Positions 32,901 to 40,886 of a DNA stretch of 64,000 nt are shown in pieces (within the stretch, counting starts at the first letter, position 1; the number at the start of each line of letters is the position of its first letter). Made by a program: the position numbers and the translations under genes. This DNA comes from Streptomyces musisoli. Its GTDB lineage: Bacteria > Actinomycetota > Actinomycetes > Streptomycetales > Streptomycetaceae. The DNA is taken from NCBI RefSeq assembly GCF_016741855.1, contig NZ_JAERRH010000009.1, positions 1 through 64,000 on the forward strand. Direction: 5' to 3'. Below the pieces are notes generated by a model, which was not told the DNA's origin, ran no database searches, and saw nothing but the letters and a program-made list of their open reading frames with translations.

Positions 32901-35241
32901 CAGCGTCCGCACCCTCGGCGGTCGCGGTGGCCGTGGCCTCGACGGGGGGCTGCGGCTGGGCGGCGTCGGCGAGTTGGGCAGGGTCTCCGGGCTTCGCGGC
33001 TCCGCCCGCCTGACCGCCATCGGCGGCCTGAGCGCCATCAGCGGCCTGCGCGGCGTCGGCAACCTGAGCACCGTCGGCGACCTGACCGCCATCGCCGAGC
33101 TGGACGGCATCGGCGACCTGCGCGGCTCCACCGGCCTGACCGCCATCAGCGGCCTGCGCGGCGTCGGCAACCTGAGCACCGTCGGCGACCTGACCGGCAT
33201 CACCGAGCTGGGCGGCATCGGTGACCTGCGCGGCTCCGCCGACCTGACCGGCATCGGCGGCCTGACCGCCATCAGCGGCCTGCGCGGCGTCGGCGACCCG
33301 AGCACCGTCGGCGACCTGACCGGCATCGCCGAGCTGGACGGCATCGGCGACCTGCGCGGCTCCACCGGCCTGACCGCCATCAGCGGCCTGCGCGGCGTCG
33401 GCAACCTGAGCACCGTCGGCGACCTGCGCGGCGTCGGTGACCTGTGCCGCGTCGGTGACCTGACCGCCGGCGATGACCTGCGCGGCACCGGCGGCCTGCG
33501 CGGCCGCATCCGGCTGCACGCCCTCGGCAGGCTGCACGCCTTCGGCAGGCCGCACGCCTTCCGTCGGCTGCACATCTTCGGCAGGCTGCGCGCCTTCCAT
33601 CGGCCCGGCCGCAGCGGTGGGCTGAGCCCCCTCGGCGTCAGCCGTCGGCACCGCCGCCGCGTCGGCCTCCTCCGGGTGGGTCCCCTCGGCCTGGGCCACC
33701 GGCGTCTCCGCCGCCACGGCCTCGGCGCTCGCCGGGGCCGACTCCGCCGGGCCAACGACACCGGCGGTCTCCACGCCCTGTGCCGCACCGCCCGGCGTCT
33801 GGTCGTGCGCGGCCTGAACGGGAACGGCCTGATCGGGCGCGGCCTGGACGGCTACGGACGGGTCGGGGACGGCCTGTCCCGGCGCCACCTGCGTCGGAAC
33901 GCCCTGCTCCACTGACTCGGCCACGTCTGATGGAGCCACGTCTGATGGGGCCACGTCCTGGGCGACGGCGGTCCCGGAGGCCGCACCGACGCCGGCTCCC
34001 TGCGCGGGCGCCGGCCCCTGGGCCCCGCCCGGCACCTCGGCGGTCCCAGCCGCCCCGGCGGGCAGTTGCCCGGCCTCCCCGCCCTCGGGCACCGCCACGG
34101 CACCCTCGGCAGCGGGTACGGTCTCCCCCGTCGGCGGCACCAGGGCCGCGGCACCGTCAACCACAACCCCGCCGTCGGCCACGGCACCGCCGTCACCGGC
34201 AGCCGCCTCCGCGGCGGCCGCGATAGCCTGCGCACCGTCGGCGAGCTGCGTGCCGTCGGCGAGCTGCGCACCGTCGGCGAGCTGCGCACCGTCGGCGAGC
34301 TGCGTACCGTCCACCGGAAGCGGAGCGTCCGCGGCGGCCACGCCGTCCTGCGTCCCCGGCGCCTGACCGCTCTCGGCGCCCTGCACCGCGGCCGGAACAC
34401 CCTCGACATCCTGCGCCGCGGCGGGAACACCCCCGGTACCCGGTGCGGCCGCCGGAACGCCCTCTGCGTCCGGCCCCGTCGGCGCGGTGTACACCCCGTC
34501 GTGGCCGTGCACCGGCTGCACCCCGTCGTGGCCGTGTACGACCTGCACCTGGCCGGTGTCGCCGACCGCGCTCTGGGCCGCCTGGTGCGCGAGGCGGGCC
34601 ATCGCGGCCTGGGCGGCGTCGGCCGACTCCGCGGCCACCGGCGGACCAACCGTTTCGGCAGCCGTCGCCTGCGAGCCGACCTGGGCCGGGGCGGCGGGCG
34701 CCGCGCCCCAGGGGGCTGCGCTCTGCGGTGTCATTTCGCGCAGCGGCTGGGCGTCGAGGTACTCGGGGCCGGGGGCGGCCGGCCCGGGCTGGCGTACCGG
34801 CGCCCCGGCGGGGCCGCGGTCGGCGAGGGAGCGGACCGGGCTGGCGGAGGCGTTCGGGATCGGCGGGCCGGGGTGCAGCGGGCGGCGGGCCTGCTGTTGG
34901 GCGGCCGTCGGGTCGTGCGGCGCCGAGAGAATGGGCGACGGCGGCACCGATGCCGGACCCGGCTCGGGCAGGCGGACGCCGCTGAGGTCGACCGAGCCGC
35001 TGTCGCGGCCGGACGTCTCGTGCGGGCCCGGCTCGTGCACGGCTTCCACCACCGGCTCCGGAGCGGGTGGCGGCACCTCGTTGCCCCACGCGCCCTGGGC
35101 ACCCGGCAGCAGCAGGTCTTCGTCCTCGGCGGGCGCCTCGGAGAGGTAGGTGTACGCACCGTGCGCGGAGACGCCCGGCTGCTCCACCATGCCTGCGCTC
35201 TCCGGCTGCCCCTCGCCCGGGACCTGGCCGGTGTCGGTCAT
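29935..35241 (-). CDS. cobT: giant BluB-CobT fusion with a long repetitive N-terminal extension
   Basis: 1,768 residues from the ATG at 35241 behind GAGGGG. Residues about 1 to 1190 are low-complexity, Ala/Gln/Gly/Pro/Asp-rich, with hexapeptide arrays. Then comes a BluB domain (RRDIRNGFRNDPIPHEVLLR, AAHTAPSVGHSQPWDFV, TLGRHTQPQMAPYSSALAVE), which makes 5,6-dimethylbenzimidazole from reduced FMN and oxygen. The last 350 residues are CobT (nicotinate-nucleotide:dimethylbenzimidazole phosphoribosyltransferase), with PAGALG near its start, FAGDHGVHAQGV and the catalytic GEGTGA. The fusion would hand DMB directly from one site to the next to build the cobalamin lower ligand. The extension has no catalytic motif. 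Confidence 0.93.
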   Translation of the reverse strand: MTDTGQVPGEGQPESAGMVEQPGVSAHGAYTYLSEAPAEDEDLLLPGAQGAWGNEVPPPAPEPVVEAVHEPGPHETSGRDSGSVDLSGVRLPEPGPASVPPSPILSAPHDPTAAQQQARRPLHPGPPIPNASASPVRSLADRGPAGAPVRQPGPAAPGPEYLDAQPLREMTPQSAAPWGAAPAAPAQVGSQATAAETVGPPVAAESADAAQAAMARLAHQAAQSAVGDTGQVQVVHGHDGVQPVHGHDGVYTAPTGPDAEGVPAAAPGTGGVPAAAQDVEGVPAAVQGAESGQAPGTQDGVAAADAPLPVDGTQLADGAQLADGAQLADGTQLADGAQAIAAAAEAAAGDGGAVADGGVVVDGAAALVPPTGETVPAAEGAVAVPEGGEAGQLPAGAAGTAEVPGGAQGPAPAQGAGVGAASGTAVAQDVAPSDVAPSDVAESVEQGVPTQVAPGQAVPDPSVAVQAAPDQAVPVQAAHDQTPGGAAQGVETAGVVGPAESAPASAEAVAAETPVAQAEGTHPEEADAAAVPTADAEGAQPTAAAGPMEGAQPAEDVQPTEGVRPAEGVQPAEGVQPDAAAQAAGAAQVIAGGQVTDAAQVTDAAQVADGAQVADAAQAADGGQAGGAAQVADAVQLGDAGQVADGARVADAAQAADGGQAADAGQVGGAAQVTDAAQLGDAGQVADGAQVADAAQAADGGQAGGAAQVADAVQLGDGGQVADGAQVADAAQAADGAQAADGGQAGGAAKPGDPAQLADAAQPQPPVEATATATAEGADAAAVPAAVQGAVASAGPAAAQGAVASADPAAAQGEAQAADPAAAEVPAGAPAAEAVAQQGADETTGAAVPAQPGPDAPGTGDEAPAGRSADAQAQESAAGGPAAPQAMEPGAPQAQEPGASAPAPAPEAAQPQTAEAEAPQATPAVTAEAPHADTAVAAAAQDTPAQGTPAQGTPAQGAVPASPAGDGSEAAQASESAVLQMQGPQLAGNVPHGADAPAVPTVRQQPRQPQAADTGDQSAPGQPAAPAPAADPATAADPATVAGPAAGAGQPLPPQAPDAAVPDPAADPNAQLAEPLLPSGLPVEPHPEQPLGQFVPVEGQVPTTPHLAPTPPHPLVVPVEGRPAKTAQGPREQPEPVATVPAPREGEPVAVPAAPDAEPAPDVVQRAEDLQTRAADQEESTVAVAEARQSTGPAAPGYADAEREAVLKVMRERRDIRNGFRNDPIPHEVLLRVLEAAHTAPSVGHSQPWDFVVIRSAETRRTMHELAMRQREAYAKSLPKGRAKQFKELKIEAILDTPVNIVVTADPTRGGRHTLGRHTQPQMAPYSSALAVENLWLAARAEGLGVGWVSFFDEREMVRALGLPEHLEVVAYLCVGYVDEFPDEPELMQAGWSKRRPLSWVVHEETYGRRALPGEEPHDLLAETVAQIRPLDAKALGEAWERQKRMTKPAGALGMLEIISAQLSGLSRQCPPPIPEPAAVAIFAGDHGVHAQGVTPWPQEVTAQMVANFLGGGAVCNAFAGQVGAEVCVVDVGVAADLPATPGLLPRKIRGGTSDMTTGPAMTREEARAAIEVGIETARDLVAAGNKALLTGEMGIANTTASAALISVFTGADPTEVTGRGTGINDETLARKTEVVRRALELHQPDPADPIGVLAAIGGFEHAAMVGLLLGGASLRTPVILDGVSAGAAALVARAIAPEVLAACIAGHRSAEPGHVAALNKLGLRPLVDLDLRLGEGTGALLALPLVQSAARAMHEVATFDSAGVTEK
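32965..33495 (-). repeat. 18-bp coding repeat (hexapeptide [AG][AG]Q[VAL][AGT][DG])
   Basis: About 28 near-uninterrupted hexapeptides such as AAQVAD, GAQVAD, AAQAAD and GGQAGG, within the N-terminal extension of the BluB-CobT protein. A higher order is visible: a block of about seven hexapeptides (126 bp) recurs three times with nearly the same internal order. Confidence 0.9.
34224..34315 (-). repeat. second 18-bp coding repeat (DGAQLA units)
   Basis: Five to six units encode DGTQLA/DGAQLA with almost identical DNA (GCCGTCGGCGAGCTGCGC on the plus strand). Same 18-bp length as the larger array, 700 bp away within the same extension. Confidence 0.85.
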
Positions 35242-35584
35242 GCGTACCCCTCGCCCATCGGTTAATGCTCCTACGACCAGCTCACCCGGAACGGCGCACC
35301 GACCGCCCCGCAGTGAAGAACGAGCGTCCGTGCCCAGCGGCACGAACGACCCGCCGGAAAAGGCGACAAAGCCATTCAGTGGCATTGTCCCGGTCGTTCC
35401 GCCGTCGCGACAGCATGATCCGCGACAGCCCGCTGTGGACTGCGCCACGTTGCGCGTCCTCCGGTTCCGCCGTACCACACCCACCCCAAAGCGGGCGCGC
35501 GTTCCGGACATTGGCGAACGAAGTCCGGGCCACCGGTGCGGTACAACGATCGGCCAGCCTACCCCGCGCGGTACGACAACAGGA
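35242..35584. other. 343-bp gap upstream of bluB-cobT
   Basis: No gene seen. A GCCACTG lies on the minus strand at 35377..35383 but the rest of a B12 element is missing (see rejected). Presumed promoter region. Confidence 0.5.
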
Positions 35585-36808
35585 TCACGGGGCGCGATCG
35601 GGGAGAACGCCGCTGAGCAGGAACGCGACGCTCCGCTCGGTCTCGGTCCAGGCCCGGGTGTCGAGTTCCACGGACTGGAGCAGGGCGCACTCGACGCGGT
35701 ACCCGTGCTCGGTCAGATCGCGGCCGACGCGCTCGGCGGCGTCCCGGGTCGCGGCGTGCGTGACGATGCGCTGCGGGCGCCGGTCGGCGACCGCGGAGAC
35801 GACGGCCGGCCCCCCGCCGCCGACCCGTACGACGTCCGGCTCGGGCAGGTATTCGAGAACGTGGGGTGCGCTGCCGTAGACGACCTGGAGCTGGACGCCG
35901 GACCGGCGCGCGGCGCCCTCGGTGCGGGTGCAGGCGGCCGGATCGTGGTCGACGGCGATGACGGCCGCCCCGCCGCGGGCGGCCTCGGCGGCGAACGCGC
36001 CGGCGCCGCAGCCGATGTCCCACACGAGGTCGCCGATCCGGGGCCCGAGACGGGCGAGTTGGGCGGCGCGCAGCAGTTCCGTCTCGCCCTCGCCGAGTCC
36101 GCCGCGCGGTCCGGCGCCGTAGGTCTCGTCGGGCTGCACCCAGCCGCGCGGGCCGGCTGCCGGGTCGCGTCCGGCGATCCAGCCGCCGCCCTCCGTCGCA
36201 CCGGCCGGCCCGCCGATGACGATCACGACGTTGGGGTCGCGCCAGGTGTGGTCGGCGGCCTTGTCGGAGGTGACGACGGAGACCTGTTCGCGTTCGGTGC
36301 CCAGTTCCTCGCAGATGACGAAGGTGCGGTGGACGCCCTCCAGCAGGAGGCCCAGCTCGGCGGGGCCGGCGCCCGGTGCGGTGAGGACGGCGACCTTGGT
36401 GTGGGCGCGGCAGACGTTCACGGCCCGGCGCAGCGTGCGCGGGTGGGCGACGACGACCTGGGCGTCGTCCCAGGGCATGCCGGCGCGGGCGAAGGCGGCG
36501 GCGACGGCGGAGACGGCCGGGACGACCTCGACCTCCAGGCCGAACTCGGGGGCCCGCAGGGTCCGTACGACACCGAAGAAGCCGGGGTCGCCGTCGGCGA
36601 GCACGACCGCGGTGCCGCGGTGGGCGGCGATGCGCCGGGCGGCCAGGGCGAGGCTGCCGAGACGGATGCGTTCGGCGGTGGGCGGCGCCTCGGGGAGTGC
36701 CAGGTGGTGGGCGGCACCGGCCACGAGGGTGGCGGCGCCGAGGGCGGCCCGTGCCGTGTCGGTCAGCGGCGAGCCGTCCCAGCCGATCACGGTGACCCGG
36801 TCGGCCAT
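35585..36808 (-). CDS. cobL: precorrin-6Y C5,15-methyltransferase (decarboxylating), CbiE-CbiT fusion
   Basis: 407 residues, the normal length of a CobL-type fusion. N-terminal CbiE is a SAM-dependent tetrapyrrole methylase (VTVIGWDGSPLTD, VLADGDPGFFG). The C-terminal CbiT domain is a Rossmann methyltransferase with WDIGCGAGAFAAEAA and VAVDHD-like IAVDHDPAA. It methylates C5 and C15 and removes the C12 acetate carboxyl during corrin ring synthesis. Separated by 343 bp from bluB-cobT, same strand, so part of the same cobalamin neighbourhood. Confidence 0.92.
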   Translation of the reverse strand: MADRVTVIGWDGSPLTDTARAALGAATLVAGAAHHLALPEAPPTAERIRLGSLALAARRIAAHRGTAVVLADGDPGFFGVVRTLRAPEFGLEVEVVPAVSAVAAAFARAGMPWDDAQVVVAHPRTLRRAVNVCRAHTKVAVLTAPGAGPAELGLLLEGVHRTFVICEELGTEREQVSVVTSDKAADHTWRDPNVVIVIGGPAGATEGGGWIAGRDPAAGPRGWVQPDETYGAGPRGGLGEGETELLRAAQLARLGPRIGDLVWDIGCGAGAFAAEAARGGAAVIAVDHDPAACTRTEGAARRSGVQLQVVYGSAPHVLEYLPEPDVVRVGGGGPAVVSAVADRRPQRIVTHAATRDAAERVGRDLTEHGYRVECALLQSVELDTRAWTETERSVAFLLSGVLPDRAP

Positions 36809-36907
36809 CGTCGTCAGTCTCCAGGGGTTCTGCGCGGGTCTTCGGGGGGACCCGGGGCGGGTTCCGTGAGGGTACCCGGTGCGGCTGGGGGGTCCTCGAC
36901 CGCGGGC

Positions 36908-37546
36908 TCAGTTCCAGTCCGAGTACGAGGTGAATCCACCTGTGTCGGCCAGCTGCTCGCCGACTCCGGCCAGGTCTTCCGGCAGCAGGCTCCAGACGAT
37001 GACGTCCGTGCGCACCTCGGTCCAGGATCCGTCCTCGGTCCTGGTGCGCGCTATCCAGGCGTTGCGGAGCACGCCCTCGCTGATGCAGCCGATCTTCTGG
37101 GCCACCTGCTGGGAGGCGGTGTTGTCGGCGGCGGTGCGCAGTTCGAGCCGCTCGAACTTCCGGTCGTGGAAGAGCCACTGGGCGGTGGCGAGGGCCGCTT
37201 CGGAGGCGTAGCCCTCGCCGCGGGCCCAGGGGGCGGTGACGTAGGCGATCTCGCTGGACCGGACGCGCCAGTCCGTGTTCCTCAGATGGACGACGCCGAC
37301 GAGCCGCTGGGTGAGGAACTCGGTGACGGCGAGGACGATGCCGCGGCCCTCGGTGCGTTCGCCCGAGGCGAGCCGGGTGATCCACCGGCGGGCGTCGGCC
37401 TCGGTGTAGGGGTGGGGCACGGTGGTCCAGGCGACGACCTGCTCGTCGTTCATCATGTCGGCCAGGGCGGGCACGTCGTCCTCGTCGAGGGGACGCAGCA
37501 CCAACCGCTCCGTGCTGATGGAGATGTTGGGGAAGGTGCTCGTCAT
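36908..37546 (-). CDS. RimJ/RimL-type GNAT acetyltransferase
   Basis: 212 residues. Begins STERLVLRPLDEDDVPAL, the standard opening of RimJ/RimL-like GNAT enzymes, with the acetyl-CoA pyrophosphate loop APWARGEGYASEAALA near residue 107 and N-TASQQVAQKIGC in the last motif. It probably acetylates a protein N-terminus or an amine; substrate unknown. Upstream of it, 37547..37645 is empty. Confidence 0.9.
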   Translation of the reverse strand: MTSTFPNISISTERLVLRPLDEDDVPALADMMNDEQVVAWTTVPHPYTEADARRWITRLASGERTEGRGIVLAVTEFLTQRLVGVVHLRNTDWRVRSSEIAYVTAPWARGEGYASEAALATAQWLFHDRKFERLELRTAADNTASQQVAQKIGCISEGVLRNAWIARTRTEDGSWTEVRTDVIVWSLLPEDLAGVGEQLADTGGFTSYSDWN

Positions 37547-37645
37547 GCGCCGCTCCGTAACCTTCGGAAATTCCTCGAAAGACCGTCAGGGCCGTCAGGC
37601 CTGCTGAACTGCCCAGCATGCAGCATGAACCCACCGAACCGCACG

Positions 37646-37680
37646 ACGGGGTCCACACCCCGTGAGGGAGTGGACCCCGT
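37646..37680 (-). terminator. terminator of the metNIQ operon
   Basis: ACGGGGTCCAC and GTGGACCCCGT pair perfectly over a 13-base loop. It lies about 150 bases past the metQ stop; a second inverted pair (GCCCGTG/CACGGGC) lies nearer, in 37748..37801, so termination may be two-step. Confidence 0.7.
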
Positions 37681-37828
37681 GCGTGGCGAAACGCCTCATA
37701 CGTGCCGTCGGCCGCCGGTCACCGGCGGTACGGACAGCGGGTAGGTGCCCGTGGCCCGGGCGGTGGGGGCCGGGGGCCGGCCGCCGCGGCGGTCACGGGC
37801 CCGGGTGCCGGGCCGGTGCTCCGCCGGA

Positions 37829-38656
37829 TCAGAAGGACGGGATGACCGAGCCCTGGTACTTGTCCTCGATGAACTTCTTGACCTCGGGCGAGGTGAGGAG
37901 CTTGGCGAGCTTCTTGACCCGCGGGTCGTTCTCGTTGCCTTCCTTCACCGCGAGGAAGTTGCCGTAGGGGTTGTTCTTCGGGGACTCCAGGACGAGGGCG
38001 TCCTTGGCCGGCTTCAGGCCCGCGGAGATGGCGTAGTTGCCGTTGACCACGGCCGCGTCCACGTCGTCCAGGGAGCGCGGGGTCTGGGCCGCCTCGACCT
38101 CCTTGAACTCGAGGTTCTTGGGGTTCTTGGTGATGTCCTGCGGGGTGGCCTCGTTGCCGACGCCGTCCTTGAGGGTGATGAGCCCGTTGGCGGCGAGCAG
38201 CTTGAGGGCGCGGGCCTCGTTGACGGCGTCGTTCGGGACGGCGATGGTCGCACCGCTCTTGAGGGCGTCCGCCTTCTCGACCTTGTGGGAGTACAGGCCG
38301 AGCGGCTCCAGGTGGACCGTGACGACGGGCGCGATGTGGGTGCCGCGCTTCTTGTTGAAGTCGTCGAGGTACGGCTGGTTCTGGAAGTAGTTGGCACCGA
38401 CCGAGCCGTCCTCGGTCGCCGTGTTCGGCGTGATGTAGTCGGTGAACTCCTTGACCTCCAGGTCGAGGCCCGCCTTCTTCGCCAGCTTGTCCTTGACGAA
38501 GTTCAGGATCTCGGCGTGCGGGGTCGGGCTCGCGGCGACGACCAGCGGGCCGGTGGTGTCGGAGGCGGAGTCGTTGCCGGAGCCGCAGGCGGACAGCCCG
38601 AAGGTGAGGGCTCCGGCGGCGAGGACGGCGGTGGTGAGCTTGGCGGTGTTACGCAC
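37829..38656 (-). CDS. metQ: methionine-binding lipoprotein MetQ (NlpA family)
   Basis: 275 residues from a GTG. Type II signal peptide with lipobox LSAC (Cys24), then GSGNDSAS linker and the mature domain VVAASPTPHAEILNFV. The family segments NYFQNQPYLDDFN, VTVHLEPLGLYSHK and NNPYGNFLAVKEGNENDP are all present, so it is a full-length NlpA/MetQ protein. Captures methionine (possibly both isomers or methionine sulfoxide) outside the membrane for MetNI. Last gene of the operon. Confidence 0.95.
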   Translation of the reverse strand: MRNTAKLTTAVLAAGALTFGLSACGSGNDSASDTTGPLVVAASPTPHAEILNFVKDKLAKKAGLDLEVKEFTDYITPNTATEDGSVGANYFQNQPYLDDFNKKRGTHIAPVVTVHLEPLGLYSHKVEKADALKSGATIAVPNDAVNEARALKLLAANGLITLKDGVGNEATPQDITKNPKNLEFKEVEAAQTPRSLDDVDAAVVNGNYAISAGLKPAKDALVLESPKNNPYGNFLAVKEGNENDPRVKKLAKLLTSPEVKKFIEDKYQGSVIPSF

Positions 38657-38721
38657 GAAAAGTGCCTTTCCTTAAAGTGGTGCGACCCCGTGTACGGGTG
38701 GACGGGGGGTTCGTGGGGCGC

Positions 38722-39459
38722 TTACGCGACCTTGTCGACGTCGGCCGCCGCGGGCTCCCCGGCCTTCAGCAGGCGGAGCCTGGGCGCGGGGCCGGAGCGG
38801 GCGCCGCGGCGGTGCAGGGAGCGGGCGGCGAAGTCGCCGGCGAACTGGATGAGGGAGATCACGACGGCGAGGACCGCCACGGTGATCCACATCAGTTCGG
38901 TCTCGAAGCGCTGGTAGCCGTAGCGGACGGCGAGGTCGCCGAGGCCGCCGCCGCCGACCGTGCCGGCCATGGCGGAGTAGCCGATGAGGGCGATGATCGT
39001 GGTGGTGGTGCTGGCGATCAGCGAGGGCAGGGCCTCGGGGACGAGGACCTTGCGGACGATCGTCCAGGTGTTGCCGCCCATGGACTGCACGGCCTCGACG
39101 AGCCCGTTGTCCACTTCGCGGACGGCCGTCTCGACCAGCCGGGCGAAGAAGGGGATGCCGCCGATGGCGAGCGGCACGATCGCCGCGGTCGTCCCGATCG
39201 TGGTCCCGGTTACCCAGCGCGTGAAGCTCATCAGCGCGACCATCAGGATGATGAACGGCATGGAGCGGCCGACGTTCACGATCTGGCCGGTCACCTTGTT
39301 GGCGACGACGTTCTGGAGCAGGCCGCCCCGGTCCGTGAGCACGAGGAGGATGCCGAGCGGAAGGCCGGCGGCGACGGCGATCAGGGTGGACCAGAGCACC
39401 ATGGCGAACGTCTCGGAACACGCCTGGGACAGCAGGGGCTGCATCTCCGACCAGGTCAC
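38722..39459 (-). CDS. metI: methionine ABC transporter permease MetI
   Basis: 245 residues from a GTG that overlaps the metN stop by 4 nt. Five transmembrane helices, with the EAA-type coupling loop EAVQSMGGNTWTIVRKVLVPEALPSL in the right place, match MetI. The C-terminal 35 residues are an extra basic tail (LHRRGARSGPAPRLRLLKAG). Forms the homodimeric channel on which MetN acts. Confidence 0.95.
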   Translation of the reverse strand: MTWSEMQPLLSQACSETFAMVLWSTLIAVAAGLPLGILLVLTDRGGLLQNVVANKVTGQIVNVGRSMPFIILMVALMSFTRWVTGTTIGTTAAIVPLAIGGIPFFARLVETAVREVDNGLVEAVQSMGGNTWTIVRKVLVPEALPSLIASTTTTIIALIGYSAMAGTVGGGGLGDLAVRYGYQRFETELMWITVAVLAVVISLIQFAGDFAARSLHRRGARSGPAPRLRLLKAGEPAAADVDKVA

Positions 39460-40517
39460 TTGGCACCTTCCTTGACCAGCAGGGCCTCCTGGCCCACGAC
39501 GTCGATCTGGAGGCCCTGCTCGCGCAGGAATCCGACCGGCACCACGTTGTCCTCGTAGCGGCCGGGCAGTTCGATGCGCATCCGGCCGACCTGGAGGCCG
39601 GCGACGGTGTCGATGGCGGCGCCGAGGATCGAGATGTCGATGTTGTAGGTGCGCGCGAGCTGGGAGATGACCGGCTGGGTGGCGGCCTCACCGTGGAAGG
39701 TGACGTCGAGGACGGTCCGGTCGGCGCCGGAGGCCTCGCCGCCCACCGGGAACAGCGCGGCGGCCAGCTCCGAGCCGGGGGTGGCCAGCAGCTCGCTGAC
39801 CGTGCCGGACTCCACGATCCTGCCCTTCTCCATCAGGGCGGCGGAGTCGCAGATCGACTTCACGACGTCCATCTCGTGGGTGATGAGCAGGACGGTCAGG
39901 CCCAGCTGCCGGTTCAGGTCGCGCAGCAGCTGGAGGATGGAGCGGGTGGTCTCGGGGTCGAGGGCGCTGGTGGCCTCGTCGGAGAGCAGCACCTTGGGGT
40001 CGCCGGCGAGGGCGCGGGCGATGCCGACGCGCTGCTTCTGGCCGCCGGAGAGCTGGGCGGGGTGGGCCTTGGCCTTGTCGGCGAGGCCGACGAGGTCCAG
40101 CAGTTCCAGCGCCTTGCGGGAGCGCTCCTTGCCGGACTTGCCGAGGATCTCCAGCGGCAGCTCGACGTTGTCCTGGACGGTCCGCGAGGACAGCAGGTTG
40201 AAGTGCTGGAAGACCATGCCGATCCGGCTGCGGGCCTGGCGCAGTTCCCTGCCTGCGCGCGGGCCGCGGCCGGCCAGGGCGGTGAGGTCCTGCCCGGCGA
40301 CGGTCACGGTGCCGGAGGTGGGGCGCTCCAGCAGGTTGACGCAGCGGATGAGGGAGGACTTGCCGGCGCCGGACTGGCCGATGACGCCGTAGACCTCGCC
40401 TTCGCGGACGTGGAGGTCGACGCCGTCGAGGGCGGTGACCTCACGGCCGCGGGAGCGGTAGACCTTGGTCAGGCCCGAGGTGGTGATCACGTGGGTTTCC
40501 GTCACTGTCGAGTGCAC
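39456..40517 (-). CDS. metN: methionine ABC transporter ATP-binding protein MetN
   Basis: 353 residues from the GTG at 40517; a GTG four codons in (40505) is possible, and neither has a clear site. Walker A GQSGAGKSS, signature LSGGQKQR, Walker B VLLSDEATSALD and the H-loop are intact. The C-terminal 75 residues form the NIL domain (TVLDVTFHGEAATQPVISQL), which binds methionine and inhibits import when the cell is replete. First gene of metNIQ; a Cys/Met-rich leader frame precedes it. Confidence 0.95.
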   Translation of the reverse strand: MHSTVTETHVITTSGLTKVYRSRGREVTALDGVDLHVREGEVYGVIGQSGAGKSSLIRCVNLLERPTSGTVTVAGQDLTALAGRGPRAGRELRQARSRIGMVFQHFNLLSSRTVQDNVELPLEILGKSGKERSRKALELLDLVGLADKAKAHPAQLSGGQKQRVGIARALAGDPKVLLSDEATSALDPETTRSILQLLRDLNRQLGLTVLLITHEMDVVKSICDSAALMEKGRIVESGTVSELLATPGSELAAALFPVGGEASGADRTVLDVTFHGEAATQPVISQLARTYNIDISILGAAIDTVAGLQVGRMRIELPGRYEDNVVPVGFLREQGLQIDVVGQEALLVKEGAK

Positions 40518-40710
40518 GGGCGTGGGTGTGCCCGGGCACGGTGCGTTTCGTGCGTTCGTTCAGGGACGCGGCACGGTTCTCGCGTGGCGGTGTAACCGGG
40601 AGAACGTCAGGTGCGCGCGGCGGCCTTCGGTCGCGTACGGCCACAGGCGGACGCCGGACAGGCCGCGGCTCTCGCTTCGGGGCGCGAGGCTCAGGTGGTG
40701 CGGGGGCCCT

Positions 40711-40803
40711 CTAGAAGGCGCACATTCGACACGGACACATACAACGAGCACCGGGCGTGCGGGTCGCCTCGGTCGCAAGGGTGCGGCAGCTCGTCGTGGT
40801 CAT
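40711..40803 (-). CDS. putative Cys/Met-rich leader peptide upstream of metNIQ, 30 aa
   Basis: ATG at 40803 to TAG at 40711, in the 369-bp gap before metN and on the same strand, ending 193 bases before the metN start. The peptide begins MTTTSCRTLATEATR and ends CMCPCRMCAF: five Cys and two internal Met in 30 residues, six of these seven in the last ten. No ribosome site precedes it, but TTTACT lies six bases before the ATG, as expected for a leaderless transcript. The composition, position and strand suggest a ribosome-stalling leader that senses Cys or Met supply and controls the importer. Inferred; not a recognised family. Confidence 0.6.
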   Translation of the reverse strand: MTTTSCRTLATEATRTPGARCMCPCRMCAF

Positions 40804-40886
40804 GAGATCAGTAAAGCAGACGGACCGTCGTGACCGGACGCCGCCGTCCGCATAGTGGACAGCGGCGGACAGCGGTGACCAGGCGC

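Noticed and set aside
29977..33915. 1,312-codon open frame on the plus strand, opposite bluB-cobT, reading like leucine-rich repeats (LTAISGLRGVGNL units)
   Set aside because: It is the complement of the 18-bp coding repeat of the minus-strand BluB-CobT protein; the periodicity comes from that array. The minus strand has a real start, ribosome site and two recognised enzyme domains.
35377..35383. GCCACTG, the core of the B12 box, before bluB-cobT
   Set aside because: None of the other conserved cobalamin riboswitch parts (upstream GGGAA/CCCG arms, downstream AGGA...CC) is present, so this is a chance heptamer.
40518..40886. SAM riboswitch before metNIQ
   Set aside because: No S-box, SAM-II or SAM-IV core could be matched; a GGTCATGAG lies on the opposite strand at 40797 only.
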